From Planctomycetota bacterium (GTDB lineage: Bacteria; Planctomycetota; Planctomycetia; Planctomycetales; Planctomycetaceae), in contig JACTNB010000023.1 in the NCBI GenBank assembly GCA_014584345.1, positions 17,347 through 81,346 of the forward strand: a stretch of DNA of 64,000 nucleotides, written 5' to 3'. The position numbers were made by a program, and so were the translations under genes. Numbering within the stretch: position 1 is the first letter of the stretch; the number at the start of each line of letters is the position of its first letter. This document shows, one piece after another, positions 8,416-16,265 of this stretch. Below the pieces are notes generated by a model. That model was given only the letters and a program-made list of their open reading frames with translations. It ran no database searches and was not told where the DNA came from.

Positions 8416-10233
8416 ATGTTGATATTGAAACTTGCTGTGCTTCTAATCCTGAACCTGTTTGCGTTGTCGCTCCATGGGGGTGAGACGTTCACTCCGTACG
8501 AAGACGCCAGAGACGTCCCCCGGAATGTGACGGATCTTTGGGCAGGTTACGATGCAACGCGGGAAACTCTGGACATTCAGGTCATTCAGGAGTGGGAAGC
8601 GGACGGTGTGATTACACGATACGCGACGTTCAAGGTCGGGACATTCAAAGGAACGGATGCACGCATCGCGGCGTATTACTCCTTCCCGGACAACGGTCAG
8701 CGGAACGCGGCGTTTGTCTGGAGCCATGGCGGGGGACAGCGTGCCGAACGCGGTCGCGGTGTCTACTTTGCGAAGCAGGGGTTTGCGACAGTCGACATCA
8801 ACTGGCTTGGCAGGCCGATGGAACCGGATATCGAGGTCAATACCGACTGGGGGAAGGTCGATCCGACCCAGGGACCACGTTTCTACTCCAAAGCTCTACG
8901 CGATGGCTGGAAACGGAATTTGTTGCCTGATGAATACTCGATCGACCCTGTCCCAAGCCCGCGTAATGCCAACTGGTTTTTACTGACAGTGGCGGCCCGG
9001 CGGGCAATTACGTTTCTCGAACAGCAACCTGAGGTCGACCCGCAACGGATTGGATTCGCCGGGTTCTCCATGGGAGGCACAATCACGTCGATGACCGCCA
9101 TCGATTCGCGTCTCAAGGCCGTCGCCCCCTTCGTTGGCGGCACCGGGTTTCTGCATGTCGATTTTCCTGGAGTGGAGGGAAGCAGTATCCGGCAGCACTT
9201 TCAGAACCTGGAACTCTATGCTGGAACAATCGATCCCGCAGCCTACTGGCCGCTGGTGAAGTGCCCGGTGATGTTCATCAGCTCCTCGAACGATTTCCAT
9301 GCGGCATTCGAGCGGATCTATCAATCGATGGCCTTATTGCCGCACGACCAGTGGCGAGTCAGTACCAACATTCATCAAAACCATAGTCCTGGCCCCGAGC
9401 AGTGGGTGCTGCTCAATCTGTGGTTCAATCAGCACCTGAAGGGCATCGACCAATACATCCCAGAGACTCCTCACTCGACGTTTCAGGTGGATGGGCAGTC
9501 GGCCACGTTTGTCGTCACTCCGTCACAACAGGATCGCCTTGTCGATACGGAGATCTATTTCAGCTACGACCCTAATTCCATCACCCGTTTCTGGAAGCGA
9601 GCCGATGCGACTCACTCCGGCAACGAATGGTCAGTGGAACTCCCGGTTTATGAAGATCTCCCGCTGTACGTGTTTGCTCTGTGCCGCTATCGACTGGATC
9701 ATTCGGTCCTGCTGGAGCGGGAGGAGACCTCAACATTTGCGCTGAATTCTCAGCAGCATTCGCATGTACCTGACTCAGTCCGTCTGGAGACACTATCCTC
9801 GCTGCCGAAGACACGAGCCGTGTTTGAAGATTTTTCGAATGGCAACCAGGACTGGTCCACTCGCGACCAGCGCACCATCAAGACCTACAAGTTTCAAAGC
9901 CCCGACCTTGATCGTGCGAATGACAAGAAACTGTCACTCATAATTGACCCTCAGGGACGACAACTCGCCTTGCGAGTGAACGCCAGCAGCAAGTTTCTGA
10001 GCCGACCCGACAACCTCGGTGACTTCACCATCGTCAGACGCATCGACGACCAGGAAGCTCAGGAACTCATCATCAGTCGCGAAGAGTTCCGTGGCGACGA
10101 TGGAAAAACCCTGGAATGGTCGAAGATCGCCACGTTCGAGATCACAATCATCGACGAATCAACCAACGCCAAACTTGATCTCACATCACCTGAAGGCCAT
10201 GCTATTCTTAAACTGATTCGGCTGGTGGACTAA
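8416..10233 (+). CDS. Exported alpha/beta hydrolase (dienelactone/acetyl-xylan-esterase-like)
   Basis: About 605 residues. I take ATG 8416 (MLILKLAVLLILNLFALSLHGGE, a good signal peptide) rather than the TTG at 8389. The oxyanion region is FVWSHGGGQRAERGRG. The nucleophile motif GFSMGG places Ser at about 218. An acid/His region follows with ISSSNDFHAAFE and the catalytic His candidate in NIHQNHSPGPEQW. Residues about 390-605 form a beta-rich C-terminal domain of unknown role. By family it is a serine hydrolase acting on esters. It sits between the SGNH esterase and a sulfatase (24 nt gap to the latter), so the three are probably co-transcribed. Confidence 0.83.
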   Translation: MLILKLAVLLILNLFALSLHGGETFTPYEDARDVPRNVTDLWAGYDATRETLDIQVIQEWEADGVITRYATFKVGTFKGTDARIAAYYSFPDNGQRNAAFVWSHGGGQRAERGRGVYFAKQGFATVDINWLGRPMEPDIEVNTDWGKVDPTQGPRFYSKALRDGWKRNLLPDEYSIDPVPSPRNANWFLLTVAARRAITFLEQQPEVDPQRIGFAGFSMGGTITSMTAIDSRLKAVAPFVGGTGFLHVDFPGVEGSSIRQHFQNLELYAGTIDPAAYWPLVKCPVMFISSSNDFHAAFERIYQSMALLPHDQWRVSTNIHQNHSPGPEQWVLLNLWFNQHLKGIDQYIPETPHSTFQVDGQSATFVVTPSQQDRLVDTEIYFSYDPNSITRFWKRADATHSGNEWSVELPVYEDLPLYVFALCRYRLDHSVLLEREETSTFALNSQQHSHVPDSVRLETLSSLPKTRAVFEDFSNGNQDWSTRDQRTIKTYKFQSPDLDRANDKKLSLIIDPQGRQLALRVNASSKFLSRPDNLGDFTIVRRIDDQEAQELIISREEFRGDDGKTLEWSKIATFEITIIDESTNAKLDLTSPEGHAILKLIRLVD

Positions 10234-10257
10234 GCGTCTACGGGAACTTATTGATTT

Positions 10258-11658
10258 ATGTGCCGAATTCTCTCGATCATTTGTACTGGCCTGGTACTCA
10301 CCTGGACGAGTCTCTTTTCCCTTCGACCTGCCCGCGCAGTCGAGAAGCCGAATATCGTCTTCATCTTTGCTGATGACTGGGGTTGGGGTGATCTTGGATG
10401 TCACGGGCATCCCTACGTCAAGACGCCGAATATCGATCGTCTCGCGAAAGAGGGGACGGACTTTCATCGGTTCACTGTCGCCAGCGGTGTCTGCTCACCC
10501 AGCCGTACGGCAGTGATGACCGGGCATTTTCCCGCCCGATACAACATTGATGGTCACTTCGCCTGGGTGCCGCAGAATCAGAAACGGAACATGCCGGACT
10601 GGTTGAGTCCTGACGCTCCGCTGCTGCCGCGACTCCTGCAGCGTGCTGGCTATGCGACCGCTCACTTCGGGAAGTGGCACCTGTCAAACGACATGATTCC
10701 TGACTCCCCCCTGCCGAGTGCGTACGGATACGACGAATTCGGCGCGTTCAACTGCGCCGGAGAACAGATGCCCGTCCACGAAGACGCGCAGCATGCCATC
10801 ACCTTCATGGAAAAGTGCGTGGAGAAGCGTAAGCCGTTCTTCATGAACCTCTGGATGCACGAGCCGCATACCCCATTCCACACGATACCAAAGTATGAGT
10901 GGCGATTCCGCGACCTCGACCGGCCCGATCAGATCTATGCTTCAGTGCTCTCACACGCGGATGACCGGATCGGCGAAGTGTTCGACGCCATCGACCGACT
11001 GCAACTGACGGACAGCACGCTGGTCATCTTCAGTTCTGACAACGGCCCCGCTCGCAGCCCGCAACCTGTGGAGCCGGAACTGATGTACGACACCGCCACC
11101 GGCGCCGGCTGGGGCATCGGCGGCTCAAAGGGGATCACGGCCGGCCGCAAGGGATACAAATCTTCGCTCCTTGAGGGGGGAATCAATGTTCCGTTCATTG
11201 CCCGCTGGCCAGGGAGAATTGCAGCGGACAAGGTCGACGACCAGTCACTGATTTCGGCTGTCGATTTGCTGCCGACGTTTTGCGAACTCGCCGGCGCGGA
11301 ACTTCCAGCCGACTATCAGCCTGATGGTGTCAGTCAGGTCGCTACGCTGCTTGGCCAAGCAGCACCAGAGCGAGCCAAGCCCCTCTTCTGGAAAATAGAT
11401 GCCCGATGGCCACCGCGCCCGGAAGCCCCTGACCACTGGGCAGGTTTCGTCATCGTCGACAGGCATTGGAAATTGTTGACAAGCACAGACGGCAGCCATG
11501 TCGAACTCTACGATCTGCAACAGGATCCACTTGAGAAGGCCGACCTGAGCGATTCCCAGCTTGAGGTCGTTGCGAAGCTGCTCCAGAAACTCAACGACTG
11601 GCAAGCCTCGCTGCCGGCTCATCCGAGCGGTGACGTGTTTTCACAGGAACGTCGATAG
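10258..11658 (+). CDS. Exported sulfatase (formylglycine-dependent, S1 family)
   Basis: 466 residues with an N-terminal signal peptide ending near residue 28 (FSLRPARAVE). The metal-binding start IVFIFADDWGWGDLG, the formylglycine motif CSPSR (in ASGVCSPSRTAVMTG) and GKWHLS are present. So is the second metal/His region VIFSSDNGPA, and the C-terminal sulfatase subdomain. The Cys is converted to formylglycine and the enzyme hydrolyses sulfate esters, with a carbohydrate substrate likely here. It ends a three-gene plus-strand group with two esterases. It has no EF-hand, unlike the sulfatase at 52,883-54,433. Confidence 0.9.
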   Translation: MCRILSIICTGLVLTWTSLFSLRPARAVEKPNIVFIFADDWGWGDLGCHGHPYVKTPNIDRLAKEGTDFHRFTVASGVCSPSRTAVMTGHFPARYNIDGHFAWVPQNQKRNMPDWLSPDAPLLPRLLQRAGYATAHFGKWHLSNDMIPDSPLPSAYGYDEFGAFNCAGEQMPVHEDAQHAITFMEKCVEKRKPFFMNLWMHEPHTPFHTIPKYEWRFRDLDRPDQIYASVLSHADDRIGEVFDAIDRLQLTDSTLVIFSSDNGPARSPQPVEPELMYDTATGAGWGIGGSKGITAGRKGYKSSLLEGGINVPFIARWPGRIAADKVDDQSLISAVDLLPTFCELAGAELPADYQPDGVSQVATLLGQAAPERAKPLFWKIDARWPPRPEAPDHWAGFVIVDRHWKLLTSTDGSHVELYDLQQDPLEKADLSDSQLEVVAKLLQKLNDWQASLPAHPSGDVFSQERR

Positions 11659-11873
11659 TCGCTCAATCCAAGCAGGATGATTGGTAAGATGTTCGGATTT
11701 CTCGCCTCCATTTTGATGTTCCTGTGGTTTGTCGCGCCGGCTCCGGCGTTTACAGCAAACTTGATACGTCGATAAAGAATTCATGCTTTCTTGTTGTATG
11801 GCACCACAGTGCTGGCAGGATTCGTGTTGGCAGTGGCTGCAGCTTGGATTGCAGACCTGGGCGTTCAATGGAG

Positions 11874-11945
11874 TGATCCCGGATGGACTCGAACCATCGT
11901 TGTCTGGGTGTAGGCCAGAAGTCGTTGCCGCTGGACCTCGGGATC
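11874..11945 (-). tRNA. tRNA-Val(UAC)-like
   Basis: A complete cloverleaf can be drawn: 7-bp acceptor GATCCCG/CGGGATC, a D arm closed by GTC/GAC, anticodon stem TCTGG/CCAGA, T arm GATGG-TTCGAGT-CCATC and discriminator A. The anticodon loop CCTACAC gives UAC (Val), but position 33 is C instead of the near-invariant U, and position 8 is A instead of U. No CCA is encoded. It is the most distal member of the first tRNA cluster. Confidence 0.6.
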
Positions 11946-11952
11946 AGTTGAG

Positions 11953-12050
11953 TGGACTCACCGGGAATCGCATCCGGGCACCGATCAGCCGAAGGCTGGA
12001 TTGGTCCTCCGGCTTGCGACGCCGGTGTCTTCCTGTTGGACCATGAGCCC
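11953..12050 (-). tRNA. Class II tRNA-like gene with CGC anticodon (degenerate T arm)
   Basis: 98 nt. The acceptor GGGCTCA/TGAGTCC pairs fully with one G-U. The D arm has GTC/GAC and the anticodon stem is CCGGC/GCCGG with loop GTCGCAA (U33 present, anticodon CGC, Ala box). A long variable arm includes the hairpin CAGCC-TTC-GGCTG. Long variable arms belong to Ser, Leu and Tyr tRNAs, so a CGC anticodon is anomalous. The T arm is CCGGA-TGCGATT-CCCGG, with a mismatch and G at position 55. It is either a decayed gene or a non-standard tRNA. Confidence 0.5.
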
Positions 12051-12071
12051 TCGTTGTTGGTTCACGCGGAG

Positions 12072-12155
12072 GGGAAGCCGTGGGACTCGAACCCACAAAG
12101 GCGATTAGGCGCACCTGTTTTCAAGACAGGCTCCTCATCCGGACGGATGACTTCC
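12072..12155 (-). tRNA. tRNA-Ser(UGA)
   Basis: Acceptor GGAAGTC/GGCTTCC, anticodon stem CCTGT/ACAGG with loop CTTGAAA (UGA), variable arm GCG-CCTAAT-CGC and T arm GTGGG-TTCGAGT-CCCAC make a standard class II serine tRNA. The base after the acceptor is C, whereas bacterial tRNA-Ser normally has G as discriminator. No CCA is encoded. Confidence 0.72.
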
Positions 12156-12160
12156 GTAAG

Positions 12161-12235
12161 TTGCGGTGGTAGGAATCGAAGCCACGTCACGACGGTTCAG
12201 AGCCGCCTGCCCGTACCAGCACAGGCCCCACCGCA
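12161..12235 (-). tRNA. tRNA-Gln(CUG)
   Basis: Acceptor TGCGGTG/CACCGCA, D stem GCC/GGC, anticodon stem GGCGG/CCGTC with loop CTCTGAA (CUG). The T loop TTCGATT has a stem with one mismatch. Positions 8-9 are GG rather than U-A. Discriminator A; no CCA. Confidence 0.68.
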
Positions 12236-12250
12236 TTGGTGATTCATGAG

Positions 12251-12325
12251 TTGCGGGGGCAGGAATCGAACCTGCGGACCCGTCGTTCAAAGCGACGGAT
12301 TTCTACCAGCAGAAACTACCCCGCA
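12251..12325 (-). tRNA. tRNA-Gln(UUG)
   Basis: Acceptor TGCGGGG/CCCCGCA, U8-A9, D arm with TGCTGGTA loop, anticodon stem CGTCG/CGACG with loop CTTTGAA (UUG), and T arm GCAGG-TTCGATT-CCTGC. This is the most canonical member of the cluster. No CCA. Confidence 0.8.
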
Positions 12326-12332
12326 ATGCGAA

Positions 12333-12440
12333 GAGTGCCCTTCGGGAATCGAACCCGCAGGGCACTCACATACTTGACCGGCTTCCAACCGGTTTCCGTC
12401 GCGGGCGCCGAGTATTTCGCGACAAGCGGAGTGGCTTGGT
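12333..12440 (-). tRNA. tRNA-Ser(GGA)-like pseudo-tRNA
   Basis: A good anticodon arm ACCGG-TTGGAAG-CCGGT (GGA, Ser) is followed by a T-type arm GCGGG-TTCGATT-CCCGA. The strand that pairs with the 3' acceptor lies directly 5' of the T arm: GAGTGCCCT and AGGGCACTC form a 9-bp helix at 12333-12341/12359-12367. No D arm is evident. The result resembles an acceptor-T minihelix rather than a cloverleaf, so it is either a decayed or a structurally odd tRNA. Confidence 0.35.
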
Positions 12441-12503
12441 CCGAGTGGCCCATCGAACTCGGTGATCGTAAGCGATGCGTGCTACGTTGGATGTACTTGC
12501 CTG

Positions 12504-13202
12504 TTACTCCTTGACCTCTTCCTCCCACCAGTCCCAGACTTCGGAGTCCGACCTCCTCAGCTTGCGGTATTGGTAGACGCCGATGGCAACCGCTTCAACA
12601 ACGACAAAGATCACGATCGCGGCTACGAAGATGCCGTGTTCCTGATAGATCCAGTATGTGACGAACGACAAGACCGCGATGGCCAGCCCGGAGAGTACAA
12701 CCACTAGCGTCTTGCCAGGCAGGCTCGCGAGTATCCGGTCCGACCGTCTCCTTGATGACTTGGCGTATTCGTAAAGATCGGGCCTGTTCAAGACTTTCGC
12801 AAAGTAATATCTCTGGAAATAGTCCACGAGCACCCACAGGACACAACATCCCAGCAGCACAGCACAGGCAACATTCCAACCATCGCCAATGATCAACAAT
12901 CCAGCCAGTAGTCCCAGAATAATTGGCGGGCTGTTCGCTTCCCACCACGGTCGGAACACCGTCTTATTGAAGCTCTGGCGGACTGTACGCTCAAAACTCC
13001 CGACCATCGCTGCATGGTCGACCGGTTTCATCTTGATGTCGGCGACATTCTGCAGCAGGCCTTTCACCTCCCGACATTCCTGCAGGTAGTCCGCGCCGTC
13101 AGCTGTTTGCACATAGTCGTCGATCGTGGTGCGCTCGGCTTCGGTGAGCGCCGCTCCGTAGACGTGCTTGAGGCATAGTGTCTTGATTTCGTTGGTATCC
13201 AT
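12504..13202 (-). CDS. Membrane protein, probable anti-sigma factor partner
   Basis: About 232 residues from ATG 13200-13202, chosen over the TTG at 13208 because GAGGA lies six bases upstream inside the end of the sigma gene. The N-terminal ~90 residues are soluble and acidic (MDTNEIKTLCLKHVYGAALTEAERTTIDDYV), as in the cytoplasmic part of anti-sigma factors, but there is no HxxxCxxC zinc motif. Four hydrophobic segments follow at about 94-112, 114-133, 167-187 and 192-213, with a charged tail WDWWEEEVKE. It lies 2 nt after the ECF sigma stop, so it is co-expressed. The role is inferred from context; I do not recognise the family. Both genes sit between two tRNA clusters on the same strand. 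Confidence 0.75.
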   Translation of the reverse strand: MDTNEIKTLCLKHVYGAALTEAERTTIDDYVQTADGADYLQECREVKGLLQNVADIKMKPVDHAAMVGSFERTVRQSFNKTVFRPWWEANSPPIILGLLAGLLIIGDGWNVACAVLLGCCVLWVLVDYFQRYYFAKVLNRPDLYEYAKSSRRRSDRILASLPGKTLVVVLSGLAIAVLSFVTYWIYQEHGIFVAAIVIFVVVEAVAIGVYQYRKLRRSDSEVWDWWEEEVKE

Positions 13203-13204
13203 GA

Positions 13205-13723
13205 TCAATCCTCAATTGCTTGGAATTCTTTTCTTAGCTCTTGCTTGGCCTTGTGCAATCGCGACCAGACTGTGCCTTCGGGTACATCAAAGATATTGGC
13301 GATGTCCTGGTGCTTCATGCCATCGATGCAGAACAGGGTCAGAATCAATCGATGCGGCGGCGCCAGTTGCTGCATGGCCTGCCTCACCTTCTCTGTCATC
13401 TGCGCTTCACGCGGGTCCGTCTCAGGATGGGCCAGTTCGATGTGAGGGTCGAGTCGTTTCCCCTGGAAACGCTTTCGGGTCGCGAGATGCCTCCGGCAAA
13501 CGTTGATCGCGATGCGAAACAGCCATGTTCGCACACTGGAGCGACGTTCGAACGAGTCCCACGCGATGTACGCCTTGAAGAACGTCTGCTGAGCGGCTTC
13601 CTCACCTTCAGTCTCATCAGCGAGCGTCAGGATGCAGAGCCGAAGAAGGTCCGCCCAGTGGGTCTGCACCACACCGTCGAACTTTTCGTTCTCGTTCATT
13701 TCGGGTTCTTCATTCCTGTCCAT
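13205..13723 (-). CDS. ECF-type RNA polymerase sigma factor
   Basis: 172 residues. Region 2 has WADLLRLCILTLADETEGEEAAQQTFFKAYIAWDSFERRSSVRTWLFRIAINVCRR, the -10-binding segment. Region 4 has MQQLAPPHRLILTLF...HQDIANIFDVPEGTVWSRLHKAK, the -35 helix-turn-helix. No extra C-terminal domain is present. By family it directs transcription of a small regulon after an envelope signal. The next gene, a four-helix membrane protein, is its likely anti-sigma factor. Start ATG 13721-13723 has GAGGA about 10 nt upstream. Confidence 0.92.
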   Translation of the reverse strand: MDRNEEPEMNENEKFDGVVQTHWADLLRLCILTLADETEGEEAAQQTFFKAYIAWDSFERRSSVRTWLFRIAINVCRRHLATRKRFQGKRLDPHIELAHPETDPREAQMTEKVRQAMQQLAPPHRLILTLFCIDGMKHQDIANIFDVPEGTVWSRLHKAKQELRKEFQAIED

Positions 13724-13899
13724 ACCGATTAGATCCTCGAGAAAGCGAATCCTTCACGCAATTCCGGGTGAGATTTCCATGTTTGACGCCTGTTTTCCGT
13801 AAGCAGCGGCTATCACAGCGGTTGCAAATCATCCAGTCGCCGATTCGGAACGCCCAACAAGTTCTTCACGCCTCATCCTGCCGGATGACATGCCTCAAG

Positions 13900-13974
13900 C
13901 TGCGGTGGCAGGAATCGAACCTGAGTCGGGACGATTAACAGTCGTCTTACCGTACCAACACCGGACCCACCGCA
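13900..13974 (-). tRNA. tRNA-Asn(GUU)
   Basis: Acceptor TGCGGTG/CACCGCA, D stem CCG/CGG, anticodon stem GACGA/TCGTC with loop CTGTTAA (GUU), T loop TTCGATT with a CAGG/CCTG core, and discriminator G. Positions 8-9 are GG, and one extra base separates the D and anticodon stems. The acceptor is identical to that of tRNA-Gln(CUG) in the other cluster. No CCA. Confidence 0.7.
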
Positions 13975-13985
13975 ATGCTGTTGAG

Positions 13986-14059
13986 TCAGCGTGGTCGGAT
14001 GTGAACCGACGGTCTCCTGGTCCCGAACCAGGCGGATTCCCAAACTTTCCCACACGCTG
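13986..14059 (-). tRNA. tRNA-Pro(CGG)
   Basis: Acceptor CAGCGTG/CACGCTG, U8, D stem GGA/TCC, anticodon stem CCTGG/CCAGG with loop TTCGGGA (CGG with the usual G37 of Pro tRNAs), T arm GTCGG-TTCACAT-CCGAC and discriminator A. The T loop has C at position 58. No CCA. Confidence 0.77.
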
Positions 14060-14096
14060 ATCTACTTGATTGCTCCGCCACCGAAGGCGGACGCAG

Positions 14097-14170
14097 AGCG
14101 CCCAGCGGGAGTTGAACCCGCACATCTGCCCTGGCAGAGCAGCAGGCTACCGACTGACCTGCCCCGCACA
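14097..14170 (-). tRNA. tRNA-Gly(GCC)-like, acceptor not closed
   Basis: D stem CAGG/CCTG, anticodon stem CTGCT/GGCAG with loop CTGCCAG (GCC), and T arm GCGGG-TTCAACT-CCCGC are sound. The 3' acceptor strand TGGGCGC has no complement at the expected 5' position (TGTGCGG), so the acceptor cannot form as read. Probably a decayed member of the cluster. Confidence 0.45.
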
Positions 14171-14400
14171 GACCGCCCAGATTGAATCGCATCTGGCGCG
14201 CGATTTGGTCGCTGGCTTGATGCCAGTTGCCCCGGCAGTCCGGCATATCAGAGATTGTACTCGAGATAACCGAGATGCGACAGAGAGCCGAACGCCGATC
14301 CTCTTTCCCCACAAGCACTTGGGAACACTCTCGATCCGTGAACCCGTATAGAGAAAGTTGTTTACGGGCTGGGGGGACTGCTGAAGCACTACTGGCGTTG
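14171..14400 (-). other. Degenerate tRNA-like sequence at the promoter-proximal end of the second cluster
   Basis: Pieces resembling tRNA arms recur on the minus strand: an anticodon-type hairpin CTGG-CATCAAG-CCAG near 14215, T-loop-like GGTTCACGG near 14340, a hairpin TTCCC...GGGAA near 14308-14325, and CCCGTA/TACGGG near 14344-14370. None closes into a full cloverleaf by hand. No protein gene is supported. Confidence 0.35.
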
Positions 14401-14481
14401 AGCCGTGTGAGGTGATTTGATCGCAGTTGAGACCTCTTGCCCCTTGAACATTGCAGATTCGGAGCAAGCTGAGATTCTCTT

Positions 14482-15915
14482 TCAGAAATCAATTTTCGCC
14501 CGGAGTCCGACGACGACGGCAGTATCAATCGCCTCTGCTCCGGGTGGCCGGGTCCGTTCGCGGGCAGGAACCAGGAACTGCAGACTGGGCGTAAGGTGAA
14601 ACCAAGGCGTGACCGCGATGTTATAATACATCTCGACGGCCTGATCGTCTCTGACCGGAAGCAGAACGGGCGCGAGGTCTTTTACCGGGCTTGAATAACC
14701 GACATACGAGTATCCGATTCCGAACGTATCGAGCGGGCGTGTTGTGATCAGACTGCTGCCCCCCACCCCGATGTTCGCCGACCAGTGAATGGGACTTGGT
14801 CCGTTATCAGCGATGCCGATGTTGGTGAAGACTCCCCACGATCGTTTGGAGTTGCAGGGATCGACATACAGCGCCTGGTCAGCCGTATAAACGAGCGACC
14901 ACGAACCAGTCTCCTGCCCAACAGTCACAACAGCGCCCACGTTCGGATCAAAATACGCGGTGGGATCGAGGCTGTTGAAACGTCCGTTGCTGTAAGTCCC
15001 CATCAGCCCCTGGTGACCGGGTAGATTGCAGATCGATACCGGGATATCGATTTTCGAAAGCAGCGTCACACCGTCCTCGAAGAATGCTTCAAACCCAGAT
15101 GTGGTCGCCGAGCCTGTGGGATCAAGCACCATAATAGAAAAGACGGGATGCATGTCCTGCAGGACAGCGAAGCCTGCTCCCAACGTGGAGTACGGAGAGG
15201 TTCTCGCCACCGCCACCGGCAAGACAAGCCCCGTATTCATGAATGCGTCGACGCCCCGTCCACCAGCAAAGGGCTGGACCAACTCGTCTAGCAGATTCAG
15301 CTTCCCGGCGAAAACAATGAAATTCTCCGAGAGAGCCTGTGTGATTTTCACTCCTGACAAGGCGCTGACCGAATTTTGCGGCTGTGGAAACAATGTCCCG
15401 ATGTTCGGCGGACTGATCGCGCCAGAAGCGCCGTTGATGGTCTCCCCGTAGCGAGTTTCTCCATGCAGGGTGATAAACAACCCCTCCCAAAGGCCGGCCT
15501 TGGCACCATCGATATTGATATAGTAGTCATTCCGGCCGGAGTACTCGAACGACTGCTCGACTCCCCCGGCAGCGATTCCCTGGTAGTACTGCGTGGTACT
15601 GAGATCGAACGTCAGCCCGTTCTCTGCCAACTGATCGCGAGCACCCCCGAGGTTCCCCAGCAGAACCGGTCGTTCCCACAGATGACCATCGTAGGGGGAA
15701 TCAAATAACTCCACGCACGAGGTTTTCGGACCGGCTGGGACGCAGTGGAATTCGTCGCCTGCCGAGTCCGAATCAGCCCAGCAAGTTTGCAGCAGATCGT
15801 CTGCCGCCAATACATGGCTAGAAACAAGTGTTGAGAGAAAGAGTACCGCGATGCTGGCGGCACAAGCCATTCGAACCGAACGCGAGCGAGAAACGCTGAC
15901 CATGGGAGCTTCCAT
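14482..15915 (-). CDS. Outer-membrane porin, OprB (carbohydrate-selective) family
   Basis: 477 residues with a signal peptide (CAASIAVLFLSTLVSSHVLAADD), a short Cys-containing segment (TSCVELFDSPYDGHLWERPVLLG), and then the OprB signature QLAENGLTFDLSTTQYYQGIAAGG. Alternating beta strands run to the C-terminus, which ends in the outer-membrane pattern VVVGLRAKIDF with terminal Phe. Conserved OprB patches include GLFITLHGETRYG and LSENFIVFAGKLN. The family lets sugars or other small solutes cross the outer membrane. It is transcribed alone, with AT-richer upstream sequence near 15,960-16,040. Confidence 0.88.
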   Translation of the reverse strand: MEAPMVSVSRSRSVRMACAASIAVLFLSTLVSSHVLAADDLLQTCWADSDSAGDEFHCVPAGPKTSCVELFDSPYDGHLWERPVLLGNLGGARDQLAENGLTFDLSTTQYYQGIAAGGVEQSFEYSGRNDYYINIDGAKAGLWEGLFITLHGETRYGETINGASGAISPPNIGTLFPQPQNSVSALSGVKITQALSENFIVFAGKLNLLDELVQPFAGGRGVDAFMNTGLVLPVAVARTSPYSTLGAGFAVLQDMHPVFSIMVLDPTGSATTSGFEAFFEDGVTLLSKIDIPVSICNLPGHQGLMGTYSNGRFNSLDPTAYFDPNVGAVVTVGQETGSWSLVYTADQALYVDPCNSKRSWGVFTNIGIADNGPSPIHWSANIGVGGSSLITTRPLDTFGIGYSYVGYSSPVKDLAPVLLPVRDDQAVEMYYNIAVTPWFHLTPSLQFLVPARERTRPPGAEAIDTAVVVGLRAKIDF

Positions 15916-16265
15916 GCGTGTGTTATGTAATATTCCATCATCCTGATGCCTAGGTATCGAATGTCAATAATTCGTGACTGCAAGCAAAACCGCTTCAGCG
16001 ATTCAGGAAAAATTGCCAATATTACAGCGATGCCAGTTATGCGGCTTAGATAAGCTGTAAACACAGGAAAACAGCAAGACGATTGGAGTACTCGGGCTCC
16101 GTGGCTTCTCTCAATCGCCTGGAGGTTCTGGGGAACCAGCCGTGCTGCCGTCTGATTCTCGTCAGAAAGCTGACCGAAATCGCAACTGCACCTTGATTGC
16201 TGTCGGTCGACCTCGCGGATTCACGATGACCGCCGCCAGCGTGCCAAATCGGTATCGCCGCGAGG
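15916..16265. other. Intergenic region, no gene seen
   Basis: About 350 nt between the porin and the CMD-like gene. The porin-proximal third is AT-rich and probably carries its promoter. No supported reading frame or RNA was found. Confidence 0.5.

Noticed and set aside
11739..11760. GC-rich hairpin after the sulfatase as terminator
   Set aside because: CGCCGG-CT-CCGGCG has a two-base loop and only three T residues, which is too weak to call.
12390..12503. A further tRNA between the Ser-like element and the anti-sigma-like gene
   Set aside because: A T-loop-like GTTCGATGG and a CCGAG/CTCGG hairpin are visible, but no acceptor or anticodon arm can be drawn.
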